Of a DNA stretch of 64,000 nt, positions 20,399 through 30,817 are shown in pieces. How positions within the stretch are numbered: position 1 is the stretch's first letter; each line of letters begins with the position of its first letter. The stretch comes from Auricularia sp. M13 (lineage: Eukaryota; Basidiomycota; Agaricomycetes; Auriculariales; Auriculariaceae). Under the pieces are notes generated by a model. That model ran no database searches and had not been told where the DNA came from. It saw only the letters and a list, made by a program, of their open reading frames with translations. The stretch lies in NCBI GenBank assembly GCA_037042915.1, contig CM073195.1, forward strand, positions 3,348,001-3,412,000, written 5' to 3'. The position numbers were made by a program, and so were the translations under genes.

Positions 20399-23300
20399 TC
20401 ACAGCGGGTTCGGGCCAAGGGCGCGCTCCAGGAACTGCTCGATCTCGTGCTTGTGCGCGGTCTTGTTGCCCGTGGCGACAGAGCTGGTCGGCGCGCGGCC
20501 AGCGTAGTGCGGGTACTTGCCCTGGTGGTGCTCCGTCCTGTTCGCCGCAGTCAGGATGCGCGTGCCGACGTACGTCCAAGCGCCGCAGTTGAGCGGCTCC
20601 TCCTGGCACCAGATGAGCTCCGCGTTCGGGTACTTGTCGAGGTGCGGCGTGAGCTGCATCGACCGGTCAGTAGTCTTCCTAAACTATCGGCAAGAAAACC
20701 CACCAGGTCGTAGGGGAACGGCGCGATCTGCTCAAGGCGGGAGATGGCGATGTCCTTGAGGCCGCGGTCCTCGCGCTCCTTGAGAAGCGTGTAGTACACC
20801 TGACCCGTGCAAAGGATGTGCCTCTTGATCTCCTCGGGGGCGGCGAGCGACTCGGGATGCGGCTCGGGTATGTACCGGATGAAGTGCGTGTCGTTGGTCA
20901 TCTCGTCCAGCGACGAGCGCGCGAGCGGGTGGCGCAGGAGAGATTTCGAGAAGAAGTTAATGAGCGGCTTGCGGAAGTCGCGGTGGATCTGGCGGCGGAG
21001 AACGTGGAACTGTGACAAGACTTTAGCGCTATTTCGCAGGTCACAAGATTGGCACTCACGTAGTTGGCAGGCGTGGTAGGATACGTGATTTGCATGTTGC
21101 AGTCCTGGTGCTGGCGCTCCATCTTCTCCGGCGACGGGAAGTGATGCGGGTGGTCGTCCATAAGCTGCAAGAAGCGCTCGATGCGTCCACTGGAGTGCTC
21201 CGGGCCCTGGCCGTCGTAGCCGTGCGGCAGGCTCATAACGAGACCCGTGCGCTGGAGCCACTTGCGCTCGCCAGAGGCGATGAACTGGTCGATGATGCAC
21301 TGCGCGTTGTTCACAAAGTCGCCAAACTGCGCCTCCCACATCGTGAGCGACTTGGGCGAGACGAGCGAGTAGCCGAGCTCGAAGCCCAGGCAGCCGAACT
21401 CGGACAGGGACGAGTTGCAGATGACGAAGCGCGCCTGGTCGCCGCCGAGGTCGTTGAGCGGGACGTACTGCTGCTCGTTGACCTGGTCGTGCAGCACGGC
21501 GTGGCGCTGCGAGAACGTGCCGCGCTCGACGTCCTGGCCCGACACGCGCACGTGCACCTTCTCGAGCGCGAGGCTGCCGAACGCGAGCGCCTCGGCCGTC
21601 GCCCAGTCGATGTTCGTGCCCTCCTCGATCGTCTTGCCGCGCGCCGACAGGATGCGCGCTAGGTTGCGGTGCACGTTGAAGCCCTGCGGGTAGCTCGAGA
21701 TGGCCTTGCCGATCCGCTTCAGCGTCTCCTCCTCCGCGCCCGTCGGGCGCTGCGGCAGCGTGTTCTCCGCAAGCTCCTTGGGCGACGGGAAGCCCTGCCA
21801 CGACGCTGAGAGCCATTCCTTGCTGCTCGGCACGTAGTCCGCAGCGGCGGCCGCAGCCTTCTCGAGCATGCCCCACACCCACTTCTTGTGCTCCTCAATG
21901 TCCTTCTCGGTGAACGTGCCGCGGTCGATGAGGAACTTGGTGTACTGCGTCAGCGGCGTCGGCTGCTTCTCGATGGCCTGGTACATGCGCGGCTGCGTGA
22001 AGTGCGGCTGGTCGGTCTCGTTGTGGCCGTAGCGGCGGTAGCACACGATGTCGATGACGACGTCCTTCTTGTACTTGGCGCGCCAGTCCGCCGCGAGCTG
22101 GCAGACGAACGTCACCGCCTCGACGTTGTCGCCGTTGACGTGGAAGATGGGCGCGTCGATGGCCTTGGCGATGTCGCTCGGGTACGGCGTCGAGCGCGCG
22201 AACCGCGGGTCCGTCGTGAACCCGATCTGGTTGTTCACGATGAGGTGGATGGTGCCGCCCGTGCCGTAGTTCGGCAGGCTGTGGAAGCCCATCGTCTCGT
22301 ACACGACGCCCTGGCCCGCGAACGCCGCGTCGCCGTGCAGCAGGACGCCCATGGCCGTCACGTGCGCCTGCTCGTCGTTGTTCTGGTGCTGGATGGCGCG
22401 CGTCTTGCCGAGCACGACCGGGTCCTCCGCCTCCAGATGCGACGGGTTCGCGACGAGCGAGAGCGCGACGCGCTTGCCGCTGGGCGTCGGCCGCACGTAG
22501 TTTGCGCCCAAATGGTACTTGACGTCGCCGCCGCCGTCGTCCGCCTGCGAGCCCTTGAACTCGTTCAGGATGGCCTCGATGGGCTTGCGGATGACGTTCG
22601 CGAGCACGTTCAGACGGCCACGATGCGGCATGCCCATCGTGATGTCCTTGACGCCGTGCTCGACGGAACGGTCGATGAGCGCCTTCATGCCGGGGATGAG
22701 GGACTCGCATCCCTCGAGGCCGAAGCGCTTCTCGTTCGGATACTTGGACGCGATGAACTTTTCGAACGACTCGGACCAGATGAGACGGTCGAGGATCATG
22801 CGCTTCTCCTCGACCGTGTAATTCCACGGTTTAGGTACTTCGACCCGCTCACGAATCCAGTCGCACTGATCCTTGTCGGGAATGTGGACATACTGGATAC
22901 CAATGGCGCCGCCTGAGAATTAACGTCAGAAGACAGCGACGATCGCAGTGTTTTCTCACAATATATCCGTTTGCAGGTGCCAATGATGTCCCGGAGCGTC
23001 ATGCTGTTGCGGCCATCGGTTGCAAAGTGAGGCAAGATTCCAGGGCCCAGCGTGAATTCCTTGTCCAGGTCGCGTTCGGTGAAGCCGTAATGGCTCAGCT
23101 CGAGTTCGACAGGGCGCTTGTCATTAAGGTCCGCGCCTTGAATTCCCAAGGGATCGAGCTTGGCGACATGGTGACCGCGGACTTGGTAGGCACGAACGAG
23201 GAGTTGAACCTAAAAATACAATATTAATGCTAAATTCGACGTGTCAGAGCGTGCCAGCATGCCTTGAGATGGTCCGACAGGTCATTGCTATTGCCGCTGA

Positions 23301-23637
23301 GCGAATGCAATGTGGGAGCGCCTCCGGCCGGCGTAGGCAGATGCTGGATAGTAGGGGGAGGTTGGAACGCGTCCTGGGGCCTGATACCCTTGTCGAGGCC
23401 AGAGAAATAAGCGTCCCAGGATACGTGTACCGACTTAGGATCGTTCTTCCAATGTCTGTACATCTCCTCGACATAATATGTGTTGGTCGCAGTCGCAAAC
23501 GGGTCATTAGGCGACGGCGGCTGGGCTGCTGGAGTTGCCAGATGACGCGCGCCGAGAAAAACTGGGTTTGGGTGACGGTACACCGCGCGAGCTATGCGCG
23601 GCGCGCGTCTTGTCACTGTGGCCAGCCTACAAAGCAT
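20399..23637 (-). CDS. KGD1: 2-oxoglutarate dehydrogenase E1 component, mitochondrial
   Basis: Exons complement(join(20399..20653,20704..21009,21060..22912,22960..23209,23263..23637)) encode 1012 residues, the usual E1 length. The N-terminus is a mitochondrial presequence ([22 protein letters not shown]), followed by the lipoyl-complex-binding SYVEEMY-like [16 protein letters not shown]. Thiamine diphosphate domain: [35 protein letters not shown] and NNQIGFTT. The transketolase-like domain has YEVPLND-like [30 protein letters not shown] and [15 protein letters not shown]1 decarboxylates 2-oxoglutarate in the TCA cycle with E2 and E3. Intron 1 uses a GC donor (AAG|GCATGC), forced by the conserved [19 protein letters not shown] junction. 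It lies 288 bp upstream of ASK1 on the same strand. Confidence 0.96.
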
Positions 23638-24784
23638 TGGAGAGTATGAAACGAAGAGTATAGCCTGCCCAAGGTGCCCCTCAGGCTGTTACAAGCGACC
23701 GGCGTCTGTCGCAACTGACCGGAACGGAGCAAACTGATGTCAGCTTGGTCCGTAAACAAAGATACCTCTTGAGCTCATGATTTTTCAGATGACTCGCTCG
23801 CCGGGCTGTAACCTGCCCAGCTAGGTCTTGTTACGCACCGCGACCCAAGGATACGTTTCTGACTGATTCCGCGGCTCTGTCTCAGGCCTCTAGACCTGGA
23901 TATGATTTGCGACTTCCAGCACTGGTCCCGTCAAACAAAAATTATTGCACTTAGCGTGCGCGTGGCGTACCAGGGGGGGTTGGAAAGCTAGACAAGCTGA
24001 ATGGGTACTTTTCTCCTGCTTCAGCCCCTTGCAATGCAGTATTGCAGTTTACTTCAAATTTCCAGACGCCTTTAGCCTGCTCAGACACCATTTCACTGGC
24101 ATCCAGCTCAGCACATGTCATTTCAATGAATAATCGTTGTTCTGGGCCTATTTTTCAGTAGGAGCGCTGTGCTGTACGTCCGCAATCGTGCTACGGCTGG
24201 TAATGCGGCCATTTGGGCACGCAGTTTTATCATGGCTTCGACGAAGCCCCTGGCGCCCGCAATACAATCCCACTTCACTGGCAGAAGTGCAGCAATGCTG
24301 CTCGGGTCCTCACTCCGTTATCCCACACCTTCATGTGATGCTCCTTGGCAGCGATCCCCGCACTGGCAGCTAGCGCTCATTCCCACTGTCCAACCAGTTA
24401 TATTATCCGCACTGTCACTTTCGGCCTAGTCTGCGGCTTCTCTTGTCATTCTGAACGGCATCTGGGATTTTACTGTTGCCCTGGCGTGCGGAAGGTCGGT
24501 ACGTAGAACGCCGGAGCTCAAGAGGTATCCCGATGCAGGCGAGATCGTTCTGGAACTGCTCAAACGGGAACGAAGCCCTCGCCCAGCGCCACCCAGCAGC
24601 CAAATTTGGACTATATCTGAACACCGCGATTGATCACCGCGGGTTTCTCTGGATCCGACAATGATTAACCTGTCGGTGAAGTGAATCCTCCGATGGCTTG
24701 TCATCCACCTCCTACAGATCCCATGGCTAGTACTATATAACGCACGATTAGTAGGGATTCTACTGGTCCTTCGTGCCTACCCTG
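23638..24784. other. Intergenic region between divergent genes
   Basis: 1.15 kb separating KGD1 (minus) and the alcohol dehydrogenase gene (plus), so it should hold both promoters. Small reading frames (for example 24137..24429) have no recognisable content. No RNA gene or repeat noticed. Confidence 0.5.
24734..24740 (+). promoter_or_regulatory. TATA box of the alcohol dehydrogenase gene
   Basis: TATATAA lies 45-51 bases before the ATG at 24785, a good position for a fungal TATA box of an inducible gene. Confidence 0.5.
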
Positions 24785-26098
24785 ATGTCTGAATCACCGA
24801 ACTTCACGATGCTCGCCGCCGTCTATAAGCCAGGGGAGCGGAATCTCGAGCTTGTGCAGACTGCACGACCACTTCCTGGACCTGGAGAGGTGCTACTCAA
24901 GATTCTTGCGTGTGGAGTCTGTCACTCAGATGTGAGTGTGCGGATTAACGCTCTACGTATAACTGAGGCAACATTGACCCATACAGCTGTTTATTCTCGA
25001 TGTCGCAGGTGCCGCGCTCTACCCCAACTCGTTCACGATGGGCCACGAAGCCTGCGGCGAGGTCGTCGCGTGAGTTTCCCCAGTACCATCTTCAATGCCT
25101 GTCACAATCTCATGGGCCACTCTTAGGCTCGGAGAAGGGGCAGAAGCTGAAATCGGAGCAGTATACTGCGTTCACATCTCATCCGCGAAGACACATGGTC
25201 CACCAGCACTGCAGCTCGACAACGTCTTCGGGCTTGGCGTCAACGGCGGTTATGCTCAATACGCCGTCGCGCCGCACACATCGCTTGTCCGCGTGCCCGC
25301 CGGCCTGTCTCCCGCACTGGCGGCCGTATGCTCAGATGCTGGGACGACGGCGCACCATGCGGTGCACTCTGTGGCGCAAGTGCGCCCCGGGCACCGCGTG
25401 CTCGTCATCGGCGTCGGTGGTCTAGGTCTCATCGGTGTCCAACTCGCACTCCTGGCCGGTGTGAGTGAGGTCGCTGCGTGCGATATGCGGCCCCATGCGC
25501 GCGAGTTGGCATCGGCGCTCGGTGTAACGCGCACTTTCTCGCCCGAGGAGCTTGATGCTGCAATCAAGGATGGGTTCGAGGTCGATATTGTCATTGATTT
25601 TGTGAGCAACGCGAAGAGTATGTATAGAAATTCGCGTATTTCTGAGGCGTAGTGCTGATTCAAATCCTAGCGTTTGCGACGGCTCGCGAGGTGCTCAGGA
25701 CCGCCGGAAAGAAAGTTGGGGGTGCAGGTAGACTCTGTATTGTCGGCGTGGGACACGATAAAGTTCAGATCGACCTGATGGATATCATTCTCACCCCCCT
25801 CGAGAGTGCGTCTTCTGGCTCACAGGCTGGTTTGATGACGTACCGATGCATCCTTGCCTCCTTCAGTTTTGCCAACGCTATATGGATCCAAGCAGGACGT
25901 TGCAAGCATATTGCAGCTTGTAGCGGAGGTACGGAGATGCGATAATACCTTGAAACGCTGATCAAATTTGGGTTTCACAAGGGCAAAGTCAAGATTCACG
26001 CCGAAGAGTCACCTTTGGAAGAAATCAATGTAGTGTTAAATCAGCTCCGTGATGGCTCCGTGAAGTCCCGTATGATTGTGGTACCCAGCCATACTTAA
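24785..26098 (+). CDS. Zinc-type medium-chain alcohol dehydrogenase without structural zinc lobe
   Basis: Exons 24785..24931, 24987..25069, 25127..25617, 25671..25805, 25867..25928 and 25982..26098 give 344 residues. MDR family features: catalytic-zinc ligand in CGVCHSD, HE pair in MGHEACGEV, AVCSDAGTTAHHA where the third ligand region lies, and the nucleotide-binding VLVIGVGGLGLIGVQLA near residue 180. ACDMRPHARELA follows the second beta strand and suggests NAD-type binding by an acidic residue. In normal members about four Cys hold a structural zinc after the VHGxxPCGxC region; here the segment VYCVHISSAKTHGPPALQLDN keeps only one Cys. All exons stay in frame, so the gene is probably active. 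Likely substrate is an aliphatic or aryl alcohol; not specified by sequence. Confidence 0.85.
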
Positions 26099-26864
26099 TA
26101 TGGAATCGACGGGTCTCTTTTGAATAAATCTTCACGAAAGTGCACGCCTTGTGATAGTCTACTTGGTCAGTATACGAGCTCAGACTCGCCTCGCTGTTCC
26201 AGTTCGACCAAGGCAATTGCGAGGACGGTGTGTGAGGCCTTGAGGAACGACGGCGGAGTACACCAAGAGACACAAAGGTCAGAGAAAAAGAATATATTGC
26301 ATAGTACGTACACTGTCTGTCTATGCGCTCGCGATTCAAGTCTCCTGCTCGCCGTGCGCGTGCACCTGGCCAGCGCTCTCTTGGCGTCCTGGCGCTGCGC
26401 GACACGTTGATTCGAGCAGCACCAGGTGCACCTGCAGCTGTCGCTCGTCGTCGAGCTGCACAGCGAGTGCCAGGTGCCGGCGCCGCGGGGTCAGTCGGAG
26501 GGCGGTGGGAAGTTTGATCAGCTGGGGTCGAGCTGCGAGGCGGGGCATCGGCGAGAACGGCGCAGGCAACGACGAGACGTCGAGAGTCGAGCTCGATACG
26601 AAGGGCAGAGAGCGGGAATTCTTGGCAGCGGGTTGCGAACGGTGTGTGCTGGGCAGGGGAATGGCTCGAGAACGGCGATGACGACGAGCAGACGAGGAAC
26701 AGGCAGCGTTGAGACATGACGTAAGCATAAACCCGCGGGGTGGGCGGTCGACTTGGATGGATCATGATCGGACTTTGAACAGCCGCCGATCAGCCTGCTT
26801 TCCAATGTTCTCTACATAAGTATTAATGAGTGGAGTGCTGCTTTAAACCATTCTCAACGTCGCC
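26099..26864. other. Intergenic, GC-rich middle part
   Basis: 766 bp between two plus-strand genes. A GC-rich block (26,330-26,700) is open on several frames of both strands, but the translations are Arg/Ala/Ser-rich and match nothing I know. No gene is called. Confidence 0.4.
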
Positions 26865-28306
26865 ATGCTATTCAGGGAAGATTACGACAGCTACTCCAAG
26901 GCAATTCTCGATGCGTCCATTCAGGCAGAGCACGTCTGTGCCACACCACAATCTGCAAAAGATTTCGAGCTCCTCCAGCGACACCCTGGCGGCTTCACGC
27001 TGGGGTCCCAACCGGAGCTGCTCCACTATGCCTCCATTCTACTCCGTGCACAAGATCGTATCGAGGAGGTCCTTCAGAACAATAATCTCTGCAAGCGCGA
27101 ACTCATCTGGACGGCGCTATATCCGCACCTCCGGGCTGCTGGATATACACTTCCTCTTCGCTATGCCCCCCTCGAAACACGGGTCCATGAAAATGCAGAA
27201 CTATTGCCTGGCCGCCTTAACAGGGCCTTGGATGTGCGCACCTTGTCCGTCTATCACCTGTGACTGCCAGCTGAATGTTTCACAGCTGCTTCATATGAAC
27301 ATCCTACCCGCGGTGTGCAAAAGAACGGGAGACCGCGTCGTCCTCAAGCTTACCTGCAATCGTGCCAATACGCCTTGTTCGCAGGAACTCGAGATTTTAC
27401 GCTTGCTGAACGAGGAGCCATTACGAAGCCACCCTGACAATTTTGCTGTCCGCCTCCTCGATATCGTTGACTTCCCCAACATCGAAAATCAGCCTCGAGC
27501 GGCAAACCTGCATATCATTGTCATGCCCATGTTGCAAAAACTCGCCGTGATCGATTGTGCCATCAATGGCTTCGCCCTACATCTCATGCGCCAGTCGTTC
27601 AGAGTATGTGCACGGCATTCGGGGTGGTTCAAATACTTAGATCGAACAGGCTGTCGCATTTCTTCACTCTATAGGCATTTGCCATCGGTCAGTATGCATG
27701 TCGAGGCGCTTCATGTGTGCTATGGCGCTGACATCTGTACAGCGATATTGGGGCCGGCAACCTCATGATGACTTCCAGCGACCACACGCCATACCGGCTA
27801 CAGCTTATCGACTTTGGCTACGCACAACAATTTGATCTCTGCAAGAATACGATCTCCGTTCGATGGAATGCAGGACAAATCCCTCCTCCCGAGGTAGAGG
27901 CGGATCCTGAAGCATACTACGATCCATTCAGCGCCGAAATTTTTGCCCTTGCTGAGACATGGAAAGAGAAAAGGCTTACCGTGGTATGCAACATGGGCCA
28001 TACGTTACATGTCTAGCTGACCCGCCCTTCCAGCTTCCCCTCGATGCAGTTGCGCTCTTGGATCGTATGGCAAGCCTCAACCCAGCAGCACGTCCAATGG
28101 CCGTTGATTGCGTACGAGCCCTTGAGCAAGCGCTAACCCGTGTTCGAATACGACAGCAGTGCCAGCCTACAGACTTATTCAAGATTCAGTTCCAGATGGA
28201 TCTCAGGGACGAACACGACCTGCGAGCCTGCGCTAGATCCGCCTGGAAGTATGCCCGTGCCGTTTTCTCTTATATGGCTTGTAGAGGTTGGAAATACCTC
28301 GAGTAA
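26865..28306 (+). CDS. Agaricomycete-type protein kinase-like protein
   Basis: Exons 26865..27233, 27286..27603, 27650..27687, 27743..27983 and 28034..28306 encode 412 residues. Residues ~80-105 (ELIWTALYPHLRAAGYTLPLRY) match the leader that precedes the kinase domain in a large basidiomycete kinase family. The kinase core has RVVLKL (ATP lysine), LHIIVMPML hinge, FLHSIGICHRD, catalytic loop RDIGAGNLMM, metal loop DFGYAQ, and IPPPEV near the APE position. HRD and DFG are both kept, so it may be catalytically active. The last exons give ALLDRMASLNPAARPMA, the C-lobe helix typical of kinases. The first intron is the least certain: acceptor 27286 is preferred because it gives 52 nt. Function of the family is unknown. 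Confidence 0.75.
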
Positions 28307-28464
28307 CTCGCACAGTACTAGTACATACGTAATAATCTGACTTGCCTCACATTCGTTGCAGCAGCAAGTAACCGATCTCGGGATGACGAAGAGCAGCGCG
28401 GGGGACCCCGCACAGGGGCTACCTCTCTCTCTCCCCACCTTGTGCTGCCTCACCTCCTAGCATG

Positions 28465-28985
28465 TCATTGCCACTGAGTCTGACCGTTGATATGGATGCT
28501 CTGGCCCACGACGTGTCCCGGCATCTGGACGCCCGCTGGGCCGTGGCGAACTCGATCATGGACGGCAAATATAGCGAAGGACTGGCCAAGAATCGTGCCG
28601 TAGCTATACAGGACCGTCCGAGTCGATCAGCAAGTTTACGAACGGGTCGTGAGAGCGAGGGTCTCACCGTACCAAAGTACCGCAGCTTCTCCTGCCCGAG
28701 CTTCTGCGTAATGTTGAGCATATCGCGCGCAACATGAGCAGTGCCCATGAACCGTCCAGCGCCCCACTCAGCCGCGGTCGCATTGGCGCAGGCGGCCCTT
28801 CCGTTTCTCAGGCTGCCGTTCCCACCGAGCTCGCGCAGCGCTTCGCCTGCCGGCGCGCGAGCTGGAACATGCTGTCCTCGACGCAAAGCACCACGGGCGT
28901 CGTCGCGCCCGTCCCACGCGGGTCGAAGCCGAGTATGTCGAACATCGGGCCGACCTCGTGTGGCACCAACAGTCCATGATTGAGG
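28465..28985 (-). pseudogene. Broken third copy of the TAP-like hydrolase
   Basis: The minus strand carries recognisable pieces of the TAP-like family: FDILGFDPRGTGATTP, then (in another frame, shift near 28835) LGGNGS, WGAGRFMGTAHVARDMLNITQKLGQEKLRYFG and, after an eroded intron, SYGTILGQSFA. The first frame runs into a stop soon after the shift. The acceptor before SYGT has lost the AG seen in both intact copies. Beyond the elbow the reading degrades and ends in a stop at 28465..28467; the lid, acid and base residues are absent, as is the N-terminus. The fragment cannot encode an active enzyme. It is best read as a decayed duplicate of the genes at 1..1531 and 16048..17904. Confidence 0.8.
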
Positions 28986-29329
28986 GAGAATGCAATCCTT
29001 CCAAATATTCAGTACCCAAAATTCTGAAAGACAGTTGCGCATACAAATTGGAGATACAACTTGGCCCACAGCAATTAGCTTTGAACACGCGGGCCGCGTG
29101 GAGCTCGCGTTGCCGGGGAATGCATGCCTGCCGACGGTTTACTTGGAAGAACACCAAAGCCGCTGACCGCAGGGTAGTGACGCAGACGGTCGGTCCGCAC
29201 GGAGTATGCCGCACGCGCAGCTTGAAAGGCAACACAGCATATGGCGGTCCCTCGCGGGTGAGTAGCTAGCTCGCGTAGTTCCCTTGCAAGTAATATGCAA
29301 CGTAAGAAAAGGCCTTGTTTCTTCGGGCA
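28986..29329. other. Intergenic, possibly more of the hydrolase relic
   Basis: 344 bp between the relic and ETF-beta. It may contain decayed upstream exons of the relic, but no reading frame is convincing. Confidence 0.4.
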
Positions 29330-30415
29330 TTATACTACACCAGCAGCCTTCAACTTCTCGACTAATTGGTCCACGTTCTCAACCTGCATACTCGTCAGAA
29401 GGCAGGCACGCCTGGTTGTTCAAGCTACTGACCTTCGTGCCTCCAACACGCTTGGGCGGCTCCGTCACCTTCAGTGTTTCGAGACGCGGCGTCAAGTCGA
29501 CACCAAGCTGCTCCGGCGTCAGCTTCTCAATGGGCTTCTTGCGCGCCTTCATGATATTCGGAAGGGAAGCGTAGCGGGGCACTGTAAGAGTTGAGTATAG
29601 GTATCCGAGGAGTAAGAAAGAATCGCCCACAGTTTAGACTAGCAAATTTATGAGCAATGCATCTGCAACAAGAAGGGCAATACACGCACCGCAAATCCGT
29701 GGTCAGCACAAGGGGCAGCTTGCACTTGATCTCCTCGCCTCCGCCGTCGATTTCGCGCGTGACAACGGCGGTCTTGTTCGGTTCGTCAACCTCGAGCTTG
29801 CTCGCGAAGGTAGCCTGGCTCCATCCCAGCAGCCCCGCGAGCATCTGGCCCGTCTGGCCAGCATCATCGTCGATGGCCTGCTTGCCGAGAATGACAAGGT
29901 CAACCGGGTTGCGCTTCACGAGCTCTGCGAGGGCTTTAGCGACGCCCAACGGCTCGGGTGACGGCGCAGTCTCTGGAAGCTCGACGTGTGTCGCGGTGTC
30001 GGCACCCATAGCCATGGCGGTTCGTAAGATCTCGGAGGCCTTAGGTGGCCCCAAGGTCACAACGTGGATGGACTCGACGGGGGTGCCGCGCTCGCGCAGT
30101 CTGACGGCCTCCTCAACCGCTGTACGGCGCGGTCAGCCTCGACCACGGTGACTGTGGGCAAAAATTTCGAACCTATCTCGTCAAAAGGGTTCTGAGAAGA
30201 CGTGAGCTCAGGATTAATCCTGGATTATGTCGTTCAACTGACCATCGAATGCTTCACATTCGTGTCGACGCCAGTTTGCGCGGGGTTGACACGAATTTTG
30301 ACTGCATAGTCGATGGTCCTGGTTCCGTCAGTCATATGAAACGCTTATAACTGCTGTACGCCCACCGTTTGACCGCAACGAGCACCTTGAGCTGCCTAAT
30401 TGCCGTTGGCCGCAT
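29330..30415 (-). CDS. ETFB: Electron transfer flavoprotein beta subunit, mitochondrial
   Basis: Seven exons, complement(join(29330..29383,29433..29581,29631..29638,29690..30119,30173..30191,30243..30318,30366..30415)), encode 261 residues (animal ETF-beta is about 255). Sequence: [96 protein letters not shown], and C-terminal KVENVDQLVEKLK. With ETF-alpha it carries electrons from acyl-CoA and glutaryl-CoA dehydrogenases to ETF-QO. Exon 5 is only 8 nt (29631..29638) and exon 3 only 19 nt; both are needed to restore conserved residues. Splice phases sum correctly. The start MRPTAIRQLKVLV is chosen over an upstream in-frame ATG because it begins close to the conserved core. Confidence 0.93.
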
Positions 30416-30817
30416 CGTTGGCGGTCGCCGGTTCGGATGACGCGCCGAAAGAGGAATCCGGAACTTGTTGGCACGTGAATTTACCTCCGCCTCTTTCCCA
30501 GCAACTTTTCTGTTGCACATGCCACAGAGTGTTCTCAGACGAAGTTTTTAGCTTATTGCTGCAGTTTAATACTGCTTAATGCAGTAAAACGTCAGTATCA
30601 GTTCTTCGTGATCAATCGCGAAGCCTCACCGCTCAGCATCTAAACGATTATCCTCGAAGTCTGCGAAGGAGACTACTCAGCATCTGGGTCCAGGAGGGGG
30701 AAGAACTTCATTTCTCAGCGCCTTTCATTAGACTCCATTCAATAGCATGGTTAGGGCAAGCAGATGATGCAACTGTATTAATGTAGATTAGATGGGCGTC
30801 ATCAGATACTTTCGGGG
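30416..30817. other. Intergenic
   Basis: 402 bp between the ETF-beta start and the stop of the F-box gene, both on minus. AT-rich, no gene seen. Confidence 0.5.

Noticed and set aside
21888-22916. A 342-codon open frame on the plus strand opposite the 2-oxoglutarate dehydrogenase gene
   Set aside because: It is the reverse-strand shadow of a GC-rich coding exon. Its translation is Arg/Val/Glu-rich and matches nothing, while the minus strand encodes a well-conserved enzyme.
26120-26770. GC-rich open frames on both strands between the dehydrogenase and the kinase
   Set aside because: Low-complexity Ser/Arg/Ala translations without motifs or splice structure.
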